A stretch of 64,000 nucleotides of DNA, from positions 496,001 through 560,000 of the forward strand of contig JAJJXM010000020.1 of NCBI GenBank assembly GCA_024516155.1, in the 5' to 3' direction. The DNA is from Pyronema omphalodes. Its lineage: Eukaryota; Ascomycota; Pezizomycetes; Pezizales; Pyronemataceae. The translations under genes and the position numbers were made by a program. Positions 1 through 11,310 of the stretch are shown here, one piece after another. Position 1 is the stretch's first letter, and each line of letters opens with the position of its first letter. The notes under the pieces are model-generated. The model was not told the DNA's origin. It was given only the letters and a program-made list of their open reading frames with translations, and ran no database searches.

Positions 1-2702
1 TAATTTCGCTAAATGCTAATGTGATTGCTAATTGGAGGAAGCGAGGCCCCCACATTTAATCCTAATTGGCTGACTAAGAGCAGAGCATCGCAGCCGGCCG
101 TGTCGCATCTGAAGAAGGATCGCGAAGTACCGTGAAGTATCACAAAAGTAAATAATGAAAGTTTGCAAGACACGGCCATAGACATAGAGTATTATTCCCT
201 ACACATCTTCGGCGTTGATATTACAGGTATTACGATCGACAAATTCCGAGTCATCTCATATCACTCATTGAAATGTACCGATATCTGACCGTTCATTCCC
301 CCTCGTAGTCAGCATAAACAAGTAATAAAACCAAGATGTACCACGTCACAACAGCTAGTTAATTTTCAATTTCATGATATCATGATCTTCCGCTAATAAT
401 CTCCGCCAAAAATGCCCCGCGCCTATGTACGCATGCGCGTGTAAAAAGCACGCACAGACATTAGGCCTATTTAATTAACGCCATATGTATCACTGACTCA
501 CCGTATCTTCTTTACAAGACATGCAAATTACGAAAACAGTATCTACTGTATCCAAAGTACTGAAAATTTTTAGCTTGTACATATCTAATTACACTGTAAC
601 GACAACTATATATTACACCAAAAAGCGAAACCATCAAATCTTTACACCTATATATGTCACGAAATCATAATACCATGAGTCTTTATCAACTAACCCATAC
701 CCCAAGATCGATTCTTCAATATATTCCTGACAAACATGATTAAACAATCAATGTCTCTCTGTTCCACCAGGATGGAACTCTGACAAAGCAGACCCTTTCT
801 CCTGTTAATCACCACCACATACAATCAACACCACTCCAGCTCCCACCAGTACATCATCCTACATCCCAATCTCTTCAAGTACCCTCACCATCTAAGCCTC
901 ATATGTTTCTTCCCTTTACCCTCCACTACAATATAACCAAGAATTATGTCAATAGTCGCGGTCTTTCCTGCAATCAGCGATGATTCACAGCACATCACTT
1001 TCATATGAGCCGAGTTGAACCCCTCCTTCAACTTTTCCAGGATAGGTTGTGGATAAAGTCGATATCCGGCATCCGGCATCACCATATGGGCTTTGCATGA
1101 TTCCATTAGTGTCTTCTTGGAGATATCATCATAGTTTAGAAGATTTGGGGGATTTTGGAAATCTCGATGCTGCTGCGGGATTGTATCTTGAGTATGTAAG
1201 GCTGGGTTTTCGGTGGTGATTATGATGGATCTTGAGGGTTGAATTGTGGTTTGGTTAGGGGATATGAATGGTAACGAGCATCTCGATCATGGGAGATACT
1301 CGTGGTCACCACTTGTGAAGCCCTTACGGACCAACTAATGATGTATCATCTTGATAAAGGTTCCAGAAATAAGGTGAGCATATCCTATACAGGTTCAAGG
1401 AGATACTTAGAACTTTCGTTTTAGGCCTCGGTCAGGGTATGTTTTAATAAATAAATTTTGGATAATTCATGGTGCGATGTATTTGATGTAAGGGTTGTTC
1501 TTTAATATTGCCTCAACATTTATGTTTTGTTCTGAGAGCAGTGTCCGAGGAATATATCGGAGTCCAAGGGAGTTTCGTAACGTTGGCCTAGGAATGATGT
1601 TGTAGGCTATTACCAAAAAAAGCTTCTTATGTGTGTCTAATGGATTTAATGACATCGTAAAATTGCTACCTCTTCCGAAGTTCGTGGATCGATATAGTTT
1701 ACATCACGGGCTGTTTTTCGAGTGATCGCCATTGCCCGAACCACGTCTGTCTTGGCTCACCGTCCGCCACAGCCAAATCCGGCCTCATCGAGTTCCAGTC
1801 AGTCCGATCGATTCCTCGTGACCAAACCCCTACGTGTGTCTCAAACACGGAAACTTTATAAAATTTGAAATTCAGCTAGAATTTTAGTCAGGTCCATACT
1901 GCGATCATTATACATGCTGTTAAGCCTTAGCTCATCCCATCCCATCCCATCTACAAAATGGATAACTTTATCAGGCACACAAATAACTGTGACATGCGCC
2001 TAGAATTTTCTCGGGAAATTTTCCAAGATCTTCAGTTTTCGGAGAGTGAAAGTGTTGATAACAAGGCTCGGCTCCGATAAGGCTGGTATCTGAGCAGCCG
2101 TGGATAAGTATCCCAGGGATCGGAAGCTATCTATCATTGGTGCTAGGGGAATATCGTTGCACAACATTATTACATCATCCTATTATCGCCGAGTTTAAAC
2201 ACTTCCATGCGCATTCGGCGACCTCGATGCTTCGGTGACATATACTGGGCAGTCGTCATTTCCGTTTTCGATCCAGGAGGAAGAGATATAAAACAGAGTT
2301 CCCCTGAAGCTCGCTCGAGAAGTGAGATGTAGATAGCCTCGCACGCTCACACGACACATCACAACTACTTTAGAATACATAGCTGTGGAGCTACTTTACG
2401 CTAGAGACGGATCCCCGCAAGATCCCCGCCATTACGAACCGCGACCACCGCTAACATAGCATCCACAGCTTGAACAAACGCAATCTCGACACCGACCGCT
2501 GCTTCCACCACTGTTCCACAATCCATAATCAACCACTGAAACTTCTACTCAACTCTTGACTCGAAACACAAGGCACATCGTCAACTGAAACCCATAGACG
2601 AACAAACCCATCTTAACGAACTCGTTTGAACAACCCGTCTGAATCCATCCCTCGTCTAACCAGACACACTGTCTCCCAAATCATCACACCTACAACACCA
2701 TA
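1..2702. other. Intergenic, no gene recognised
   Basis: I see no convincing coding region here. The open frames are short, of unnatural composition and lack splice partners. The DNA is AT-rich to about 2.4 kb. The last 300 bases are rich in C and A on the + strand, which suits the 5' leader/promoter of the gene starting at 2703. Confidence 0.6.
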
Positions 2703-3268
2703 ATGTCAGCACCATACGTCCGAACAGGCCGCGGCGGCGCAGGAAACCATATCCCAGCAGAAGAGGCAAGATCCGAAGACCTTGAGGCAGCTAAGGAGGG
2801 CGGGGTTGCAAATGCTATGGCAGCAGATCAAATGATGGAGGCGACGCCTGGGGAGTATAAACATACGTTCGTCCATCTTTCTATACCAACACAGACTCAC
2901 CCTCTCTCACCACCCTACTACCCATCTTACATAGACTACCGACCTCTGCCAAAGTACCCAGCTAACCCACTTCCAGCGGTCGCGGCGGCGCCGGAAACTA
3001 CTACGAGCCCTCAAATCTTCAACAAACAGGCACGGTAGAACCAGTAATCGAAGACCAGGAGCCATCTACGGAGCAACCTGCGATACGGCAATGGACAGGA
3101 CGAGGAGGGGCGGGAAACTTTGCGGCTAGTCATGGGCCTACACCGGAGCAGATCGAGGCGAAGGAAAGGGAAATGGCTAGGAAGTTGCAGGAAGAGGTTA
3201 GAAAGAGTGTTGACAGCACTTTGCCGAAACCTGTGGGCGCACATTTGGGCGGAAGGAAGGCGCTTTAG
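2703..3268 (+). CDS. PAR32-like / DUF3602 protein with GRGGAGN repeats
   Basis: Two-exon gene encoding about 151 residues. Exon 1 is 2703-2866 and exon 2 is 2977-3268; the intron (2867-2976) starts GTTCGT, has a GCTAAC branch-like site near 2961 and ends CAG. The joined frame contains three copies of the motif GRGGAGN (near residues 8, 56 and 95), the hallmark of the fungal DUF3602/PAR32 family. In yeast, Par32 is a rapamycin-responsive phosphoprotein that restrains ammonium transporters; the role here is inferred only from the family. The second half has a charged helical stretch (EQIEAKEREMARKLQEEV) and ends at TAG 3266-3268. The GT donor is weak, but splicing restores the second GRGGAGN exactly across the junction, which makes the model persuasive. 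The start is the first ATG of the frame, after a long C/A-rich leader. Confidence 0.85.
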
Positions 3269-3861
3269 AGGGGTGTCTGACCTTGGAGAATTGGCTTGTA
3301 TTCTAGATGATTGGGAGTCTATGAAAGGGGCGGGGAATACAGAGGAGGGTGCTGGGGTGGGCTACTGGTTAGCTTGCGGTATGAAACTTATTGAGTAACC
3401 TTGAAGGAGTTATGGAGTTAATTAGTTAAAGATATCTCTCAAAGTGTTTCGGGATACTAGTATTCGGCATTCAGGCTCGAAGATTTTAGGAATTTCGGTT
3501 TGCATTTTTGGGTTACTGTGTTTTGATATCTAGGCGTTTCGAATTTAAGAATTAAATATGGTTTATTTGGTGTTCTAAGTTTTTAATCATGATTTAAATC
3601 GATCCTTATCGATTGATACCCATTTACAGAATTCACCTGAAAATTTCAGTCGAATATCAATAAGACATTCATGAAAATTATTAAACCAACTTCATATAGC
3701 CCGCACAAGCGTAAGGCTTGAGACATGTAAGGTGTCAACCCTAACAATATCCATAATAAACCCAGTACTGTAGGTATATGCATACACTTACATTCTGTTT
3801 CTATCCCTACTAACTTGGACCACTTGGATTAAATGCGGTTTAAGATCCCCGGAGGAGAGAG

Positions 3862-3887
3862 GTGTGTGTGTGTGTGTGTGTGTGTGT
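3862..3887. repeat. (GT)n microsatellite
   Basis: About 13 GT units in a row, flanked by GGAGGAGAGAG and a G-rich stretch. It is a simple sequence repeat with no coding context. Confidence 0.9.
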
Positions 3888-6468
3888 TGGGGGAGCGGGG
3901 GGTTAGATTTATGTATCCTCACCTCTCGGCCGTATCCTATATTTCTCGCGGAGTATCCAGAGTATCTAAATTACCAAGGTATATATATTGTCAGTTATCA
4001 CCTGTATAAATCTTGTCTACTGTATGTAATACTATATCAATGATTTCTCAAGTAAAGCTGTGTATGAAGTTTACTGACTTACCTTTTTATTTGATAAAGC
4101 TTTATATATTTTCCTTTTCTGTGTGTGTATGGGTTTTATATATATCTTTATTAATCTATTGTGCTCCCTGTTGTGCTCCTTGAATCCAGCTTGTGTTGTT
4201 GTTTACTGTTGGGTTATGATATTGATGGGGTATTGATATGACATTTATATGCTCTTCTTGAGGTGAATTTCGCGGGAGATGATAAGTACATATATTGGGA
4301 TATTCATCTGTAGTGTATATACATGTCTATATGCGAAAATCAACGGGGTGGCGGGGTGATGGAGTGACGGCTTTCTTAAAGATTTGATGCTTTGTTGATG
4401 CTTCATCGGTTCAATGCTTTTCTGCTTTTCTGCTTTTCTGCTTTATTTGTTTATTAGTTTTTAAAAAAACAGATTAAACATCACCAAAACTTCTCTTTTC
4501 AACGAAAATTATATTACTCACCCTAGATAAAATAAGTTCCACTTTATTGCAATTCATTACAACCCATCCCAATCCATCTCAATCCATTGCACCTCGCTGC
4601 TAAAATGCATGTAGATCACCGGAAATATCCGTTTCCTTTCCTCGGGTTTTATGGTGCCGTCCTGATGATCATAAATTCACCCTTGTTGACACTCCCGTGG
4701 CATGTTCACTCCCGTACGGGGCACTAAAAGACACTAAAAGACGCTAAAAGTTACTAAAGAAAAAGCATTTAGTTTCTGGTCACCATACACGTACATGGTT
4801 GTGTGGCTCGCAATGATACAGCACCATACATTTTTCGATCAATCAACATCTATAAGAAAAACATAAAGCCTCTAAGGTCCCATCAGCGACAGCAAAGAGA
4901 AGTTTAACTCTTTATTAATTTCCTTACGTTTATTTATTTGTTTCCCTTCTAAATGCTTACTATCCCCCCGGGCTCCCGGTTTTCTTTACTTTTCTCCCAG
5001 TTCTATACCATACGTATTCCTGCCCCCGGTTCTTTATAATTCCGACTTCAGTTCCCTTTGCCCTTACCTTCACTTTACATACCCCCCCGGTTCCAGTTCC
5101 AGTTCTTACCTTCTGCCCTCCGGTTCAGGTTCCCTTTCTGTTGATCGATTCTTTTCTGCACATTGCACATCTTTCACTTTTTGCACTTCTCTTCTTTCAC
5201 TTCTTGCATCTTGATCTTGATCTTCAGGAGTATACATATGATATTCGAATTCAGTGAAGTAAGCTTTTTTTTTTCTTTTCCTAGCGTCCGGCGCGCGATT
5301 ATCATTTTACCAACTTAACGTGCTGGTGTATAGTAATGATCATCGGTATTGATTATTTATGTATGTATGTAGAACTTATTGGTTGAAGGGAGGGGATATG
5401 GACTGGTGTTTTTTGTCTTGTTAACATATCTATATCTATATCCATAGCGATGATTATTGATTATACTTATACTTATATTATACGTACCCTATAACTGTAA
5501 CTTTCTGTATAATCCTCGACTTTCGACTTTCGACTTTCAACTTTCGACTTTCGACATTGCCACTACACGACTAGTACTGTCGAAGGAACAAAACGCGCAG
5601 AGTTCAGCGTAACGTAGTAACGTTCATACATTATGTAATTACCAAACAAGCTCCAAGCTCCAAGCTCCAAGCGATTGGTGTACATTATTTCATTAGCGAG
5701 CGGAGGGCTGAGCCGCTGAGTAGCTGAGTAGCTGAGGGGTTGTGGACTGGGGTATATGGTGTAGCTGTTAGTCCAGAACCCCAGAACCCCAGAACCCCAG
5801 GTCGTTGTTTGATAAAGCTATAAGGCTTGAAGCGGAGATGCGGAGAAGTTGCGGAGAAGCGGATGCGGATGCGGATGCGGGTGCGGGGCAGTTGTATGTA
5901 GCATATTTTTATTTTTATTATTTTTGTTGAAAGACTAGAAGCCTATAAGCCTATATACTTTGGGGATTGCTATATGTGCTTTATGTACATACATGATACC
6001 CGTACTTATTCGGTACTTTGTTATAATTCACCGCGTTGCTCGGGCTGCCTGTTTGTTTTGTTTGTTTTTTATATGTTTCTCGGCTATGTTGTTATGCTAT
6101 GTATGTAGCTGTCGAACAGGGTGGGTATACATCACATCACATCGCACATCTCCATATCCTATCGAGTAACTATGTACCATACATATCGCTCACGGCCGGT
6201 CAAAAAAGCTGCGGTGGCGATGGTGGTGGCAGTGGCGGTGGTGGCTGTAGCTATAGATGACGGCTTACATATAGTTCATCGTTCATATCCTTTCATCGTT
6301 TATTAGAGTGTTTAAAAGTTCCTCATGCCTCCCAAATTGTATAATCGGTATGGCTACGATACGAATCAGGAAGTCATGTCATGACAGAGCAGGGACAGGG
6401 TATAGGCAGGGGTGTGGTCATCTGATAGATACATATTTTCGATGGGGAAATTTATTTTGGTGGGGGTT

Positions 6469-6499
<31 letters not shown>

Positions 6500-7742
6500 G
6501 CGTCGCTTGCTACTCGCTTGCTGGGAAGTGAGCCATTGAATATGGTGTATGGAATTTCCTCTATGGATGAAAGGGAAGTCGGTTGTAAATGGATGTTTGT
6601 ATTCTATGGTTCTGTAACTGAAGCTCAAGAGTTGATGATGCCTGGCACCTACTATAGCTGTGAAGAGTGGTCAGGAAAATAACAGCTATGCTCCATCATA
6701 ATATAGTGACTGTGGGGCCTTTTGTACATAAAATTCAGGCGTACATACATAGACGTGGGGAATCACAGGAATCACTAGAAACATGGGAAATTAGCGAATG
6801 GCATCAAGTTTCAACGGCATCAGTGAATCAAATGGAATAAGCAGAAATAGGCATCCAATCTTCTGCATCGCTGCATGTCTCGTCGGCTGCCTTCAAGTCC
6901 TGATCCTAATCCTGATCCTGATCGCTCCTCGTACATGGCATAAACTATACCTATAGCGACTGTATGTACCAGCTGTATGTAAATTTTTTTTATTCCCTGA
7001 TGATGATGAACGGAGGGTGGTTGTCCAAGCAAGCAAGCAAGCAAGCAACCGCCGCCACCACTTTCATGGGGGGCATCGCACATCGCTACAGACCGTATGT
7101 ATGTAGGGATACATAGGATATGACAAGGTTCAATAATTTTTTTTTTCATGTGCACAAGGCAAATGAGGGAAATGGTTGAACTTCAAAATTCTACAACTCC
7201 AGGCATCATGTAAGCTTTCTGTAGCTCTGTAGCTGTAGCCTGTAGCTTACCGATTCGTGATTTATGTATTCCTCTTTTTCTTTCTTCCTTCCTTTCTTTC
7301 TTTGTTGTGGAGAAGAGAAAGAAAAGGAAGAAAGAAAAGAAGTCTTTGGTAATTTGTGGAATGTCCTGATGAGGTGAGTAACCGATACCGATTCCCTATT
7401 TTGCTGGACAGGACAACCACTTTACCACTTTGGCAATAACTGCATCCTTGAAAAAGGCACACCGTACATACACCGCCCCAAGTAACTTGGGAAGTGAGGA
7501 GGTTGAGAAGGAAGGGAAGAGAAGAGGGAAGAGGGAAAAAAAAAGTTGTCAACTGTCACCTTCTTTTGAACACACTCCTCAATCTGCCTCACTCCTCACG
7601 CTTCACGCACCTCCGTAACCTCCGCAACAGAAACACACACACAGAGACACATCCCATACATACATCCATCCATCCATCTCGAAAATCTTCAAAAAAAAAA
7701 ATTTCGCCAAAAAAAAAATTCCATATCGCCTGCGTTCATTCA

Positions 7743-7814
7743 ACCCCTCCCCCCCTCCCCTCCCCTCCCATCCCCCTCCCATCCCCCTCCTCTCCCCTCC
7801 CCTCCCCTCCCCTC
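7743..7814 (+). repeat. Polypyrimidine CCCCT tract
   Basis: Nearly pure C/T run built from CCCCT and CCCCTCC units on the + strand, about 0.9 kb upstream of the zinc-finger ORF. CT-rich tracts are common in core promoters and leaders of filamentous fungi, so it may belong to that gene's promoter; this is inference. Confidence 0.7.
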
Positions 7815-8700
7815 GTTAACTATCCGATCTCGGCTCTTCTCCACTTCGTAAACGCAATTCGCGAAGCTAAAGCTCTCTGTTAGTCCGCCTAGCCCGCTCG
7901 AGTCCGCTAGAGCACCTAAAGAGAGACTCTAACGCTCAGCCGCCGCAAGTCCCAGCGAGACGGATTGAGGGCTTTCCGCATTTGGTGCTTTAGGTTGGTT
8001 AGAGTACTTTTTTTGGGACAACGGATTCCAAGCACCTCCTGAGAGCTCCACCGAGCGAAAACCTACCAGCCCTTTATTCTTTTTTCCCCGCTGCCTTGCT
8101 TGAAAAGATTACACATCGTCAACAACGAGTTTCAATCGGAGAAAGAATTTATCGTGACAATTTATCCAGCTTAACGAAATCATAAACGCAGTACACACTC
8201 ACGCACAAAACCACATTTACAAGTTCTTCTCCCCGCCGCAAAAAAGGAATCACTTCGTCAGCAAAGAATCCACTGTAAAGCACAGCAGCAGCACCACCAC
8301 CATCAGCACCACCACCCACAGCACAACGGAAATCTATTGGCACCGGGGTCTGTTGGATACAACCATTCAGCTCGAGAACTTTTACAAAGTCCAAACTCAA
8401 GCTTCACCGAAACACTGAAAAGCCAGGCTCGGGACCATGGCTTCTACTACCTCAACTGTAATTCCACTTCCATCTTATCTTTCCTTTACCTTCCCAGCCC
8501 CCACCAGAAAGCCAGAATGCATTCCATACTTCCACAGTTTCCATATCTCCACCTCCACATTCTCTTCTCCGCTCGCTCGCTCAACGCTACATCTCATCTC
8601 CATTCCGTTTCGCTGACAATGTTACTGCACCCAGGATTCCCGCACCACAAACAAGCTCCTGGGCCCAACCTCCACCCATCGCATCACCCGTCGTAAATCC

Positions 8701-10183
8701 ATGTCTGCAAGCAACAACACCAACGTCGCCGCCGTAGCCGCCGCAATCGAAGGCACGATATTATCTTCTCCATCAGCGATGACTGCGGGTGGTGCTGTTC
8801 CCGTAGGAGTAAATGTGTCGGGGTTAGGGAAGCTTCAGGGTGCTGGAGCTGTTGCGGCTTCGCTACCCACTACCCATGGATACCCGAGCCCGCCTTCTAG
8901 CTTACCGGATCCTCCACCTCCTCCACGGCCTTTTGGAGCTACTTTCTCTGCTACTACTCCTTCTGCGACTTTTGCTACACCTGCTTTACCATCTTCAAAT
9001 ACAACAAGTGCACTCTCGCCTTCCGCGACCGCAATCCAGACTCAGGTAACACCAGAATCGATACAACTTCTCCGTAAGAATCCTTCGGCGCTTTTGAGTG
9101 GCAGTGCGATAGCCGATGGACATGGACCGGACCGTAGCAATGCAGCGAGAAGTCGAAGAGCAAGTGAGGGTGCGGGTGTGTTGGGAGCAGCAGGAAAACT
9201 GGGAAGGCTGAGAAGTGGGAGTGAATTGAAGTGTGATAAGTGTGGGAAGGGGTATAAACATAGTTCTTGTTTAACGAAACATTTGTGCGTACTCCTCCCT
9301 TCTCTTATCCTTTTCATATCTTCAAGATTCCTTTATTTCGGTTGTTTGGTTGAGAGTTTGCGGGTGGGATTACGGGAGAGATGTGGAAAACCCAGTCCCA
9401 CGGAAAAACAAACTTTTATACCATTCCCGTTGCCTGGCATAAAAATTAAGACGATCGCATCAATCAATATTTCCTCAATACCCTTATCACGCTCTATTCA
9501 GCGATGCATAATGAATCTTCCTACCTGAACTTCTCGCTTACAACCCTCGTTTTAGATGGGAACACACCCCCGAATGGTCTTACACCTCGAAGCTCCTAAT
9601 CTCCAAGCACCAACAAGTCCAGCTTTTAGAAGCGGCGTCTATCCTCGTCTCTATGAACCCCACCCCACCCGACTCCTCCACTTCGGCTGAAGGCGCTTCC
9701 GACAGCAGCTCTGACGACACCACTCCCCCACCATCCAGCAACATCACCACTCCCCGTGGAATTCGCCATGCCATTCAGAAATCTACAACCAAACGCTACT
9801 CCTCCTCAGGCATCTCTCGCTCCTTCTCCACCATTTCCGGAAGCGCACCAACAACCCCTTCATTCCCTAACCATATCCCACAAAGACCAAGACCAAGAGC
9901 TGGTAGCAGCGCTGGATCGGTAAGACCGGTTATTGCGCGAGCAGTGAATTCAGAAGATGAGGCCTTGGCTGCAGCAGTAGAGTTGTTAAGCTGCTCCTTC
10001 AAGACACCGAGTGCGAGCTTGAGTTTAGGATCACCACCAGCGGGAGGAAGAAGATTCGTAGGACCGCTGAATGATGTTGTCGAGAAAGGGGACGAAGATG
10101 AAGATGAAGACGAGGATATGGAATGGAGAGAGAGGAGCGAGGAGATTGAAGAGGATGGTGTGTTTGGTACTATGGAGGAGTAA
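8701..10183 (+). CDS. Single C2H2 zinc-finger protein
   Basis: Two exons, 8701-9284 and 9556-10183, giving about 403 residues. The intron (9285-9555, GTGCGT...TTTTAG) interrupts the finger: CDKCGKGYKHSSCLTKH in exon 1 is followed by WEHTPEWSYTSKLLISKH after splicing, so the frame is exact. The finger (C2H2, residues about 180-205) runs into a conserved EHTPEW/LLISKHQQVQLLEAA block found in Pezizomycotina single-finger proteins. The flanks are low-complexity: Ala/Pro/Ser-rich before the finger, Ser/Thr-rich after it, and a very acidic stretch (DEDEDEDEDME) near the C-terminus. It is probably nuclear and nucleic-acid-binding, but its target is unknown. The start is uncertain: another ATG in good context lies at 8437, and its 59-codon frame ends before 8701, so it is either an upstream ORF or part of a spliced N-terminus I could not resolve. 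Confidence 0.83.
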
Positions 10184-11080
10184 AGATGAGGATGACACCA
10201 ACGGTATTATCCAATTATGAGTGATTGTTGCCTTGAGGATACCACCTATGCATGATAAGGTGTGGGGATGAGATCTGATGATGTCGATCTTACAAGGAGG
10301 TGTGGTTTATTATGGTTTTGAACTTTGGGGTATGGCGTTATCTGCTTTTTTTGTAACAGGAGAACAAGAGGGGACCCGAGAAAGAAATTTTTCTTGAGCG
10401 GGGAAACCGGGGATGAAAGGACATGAATATGATGGTAAGGTATGATATGTAGGGATGTATGTGATGTTTTTTTTTTCGTAGGAAATTAGGAAGGGAATGG
10501 AAATATATGAAGTTTCAACGCAATTATGTGCATCATCTGGAACAGAAGGCCTTGAAGTATGGTGTCCATACAGCTGTTGAAGTAGAGTGAAGTAGAGCGA
10601 AATAGGGTGAAGTAGGGTGGAGTGGAGTGAAGTGGAGTGAAACACTCAAAAAAAGAGCCGCAAAGTTGAAGCACTGCGCATGAATGGGTATCATATGATC
10701 GTCACCCCCCTACAAGGCTGACGTACTGGGACGTGAAACTTAATCCATGACTCATCCCATTCACTCTGCATCAATCAATATGCAAGTGAGAATAGAACAT
10801 ATGATATTATCCCGCAGAATAGGCTATAACAGAAATAAACCTCATCCTCAGAACAAAAATTTTAAGGTCTAAGGCGCTGGAATCACCCATCGGGGAGGGA
10901 GGGGGGGGGGGGGGGGATAATTTGAAAATAACTGGAATATTTAGGAATACCGGAGAATAGCTGGGGGATTGAAGTTGAAGTGATAGGGGATTGGATTAAG
11001 GAGGGGGGTAATGTGGGGGTTTGTGGATGTGGAGGATGTAAGGGGAATGTGACGGGTTGAGGGGGGGAGGTTGAGGGGGG

Positions 11081-11310
11081 GATACGGGGGATACGGGGGA
11101 TATGGGGGGATATGGGGGGATATGGGGGGATATGGGGGGATATGGGGGGATATGGGGGGATATGGGGGGATATGGGGGGATATGGGGGGATATGGGGGGA
11201 TATGGGGGGATATGGGGGGATATGGGGGGATATGGGGGGATATGGGGGGATATGGGGGGATATGGGGGGATATGGGGGGATATGGGGGGATATGGGGGGA
11301 TATGAGGGGA
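11081..11310. repeat. G-rich 10-bp minisatellite (TATGGGGGGA)n
   Basis: Twenty perfect 10-bp units TATGGGGGGA occupy 11101-11300. Variant units flank them (ATACGGGGG before, TATGAGGGGA after). Every unit carries a six-G run, so the + strand has about 20 regularly spaced G tracts that could form serial G-quadruplexes. Because 10 is not a multiple of 3, all + frames stay open and give glycine-rich artefactual peptides, with PPYPPISPHI-type artefacts on the other strand. Confidence 0.95.

Larger units (their letters stand above)
3269..8700. other. Long gene-free spacer with simple repeats
   Basis: No recognisable gene. The spacer contains a GT microsatellite, clusters of short tandem duplications (5.5-5.9 kb), a 28-nt T run at 6472-6499, and a C/T-rich tract at 7743-7814 followed by a CT/CA-rich probable leader of the zinc-finger gene at 8701. 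The open frames at 5960-6682 and 7430-7883 are low-complexity and overlap in several frames, so I do not accept them as genes. Confidence 0.55.
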
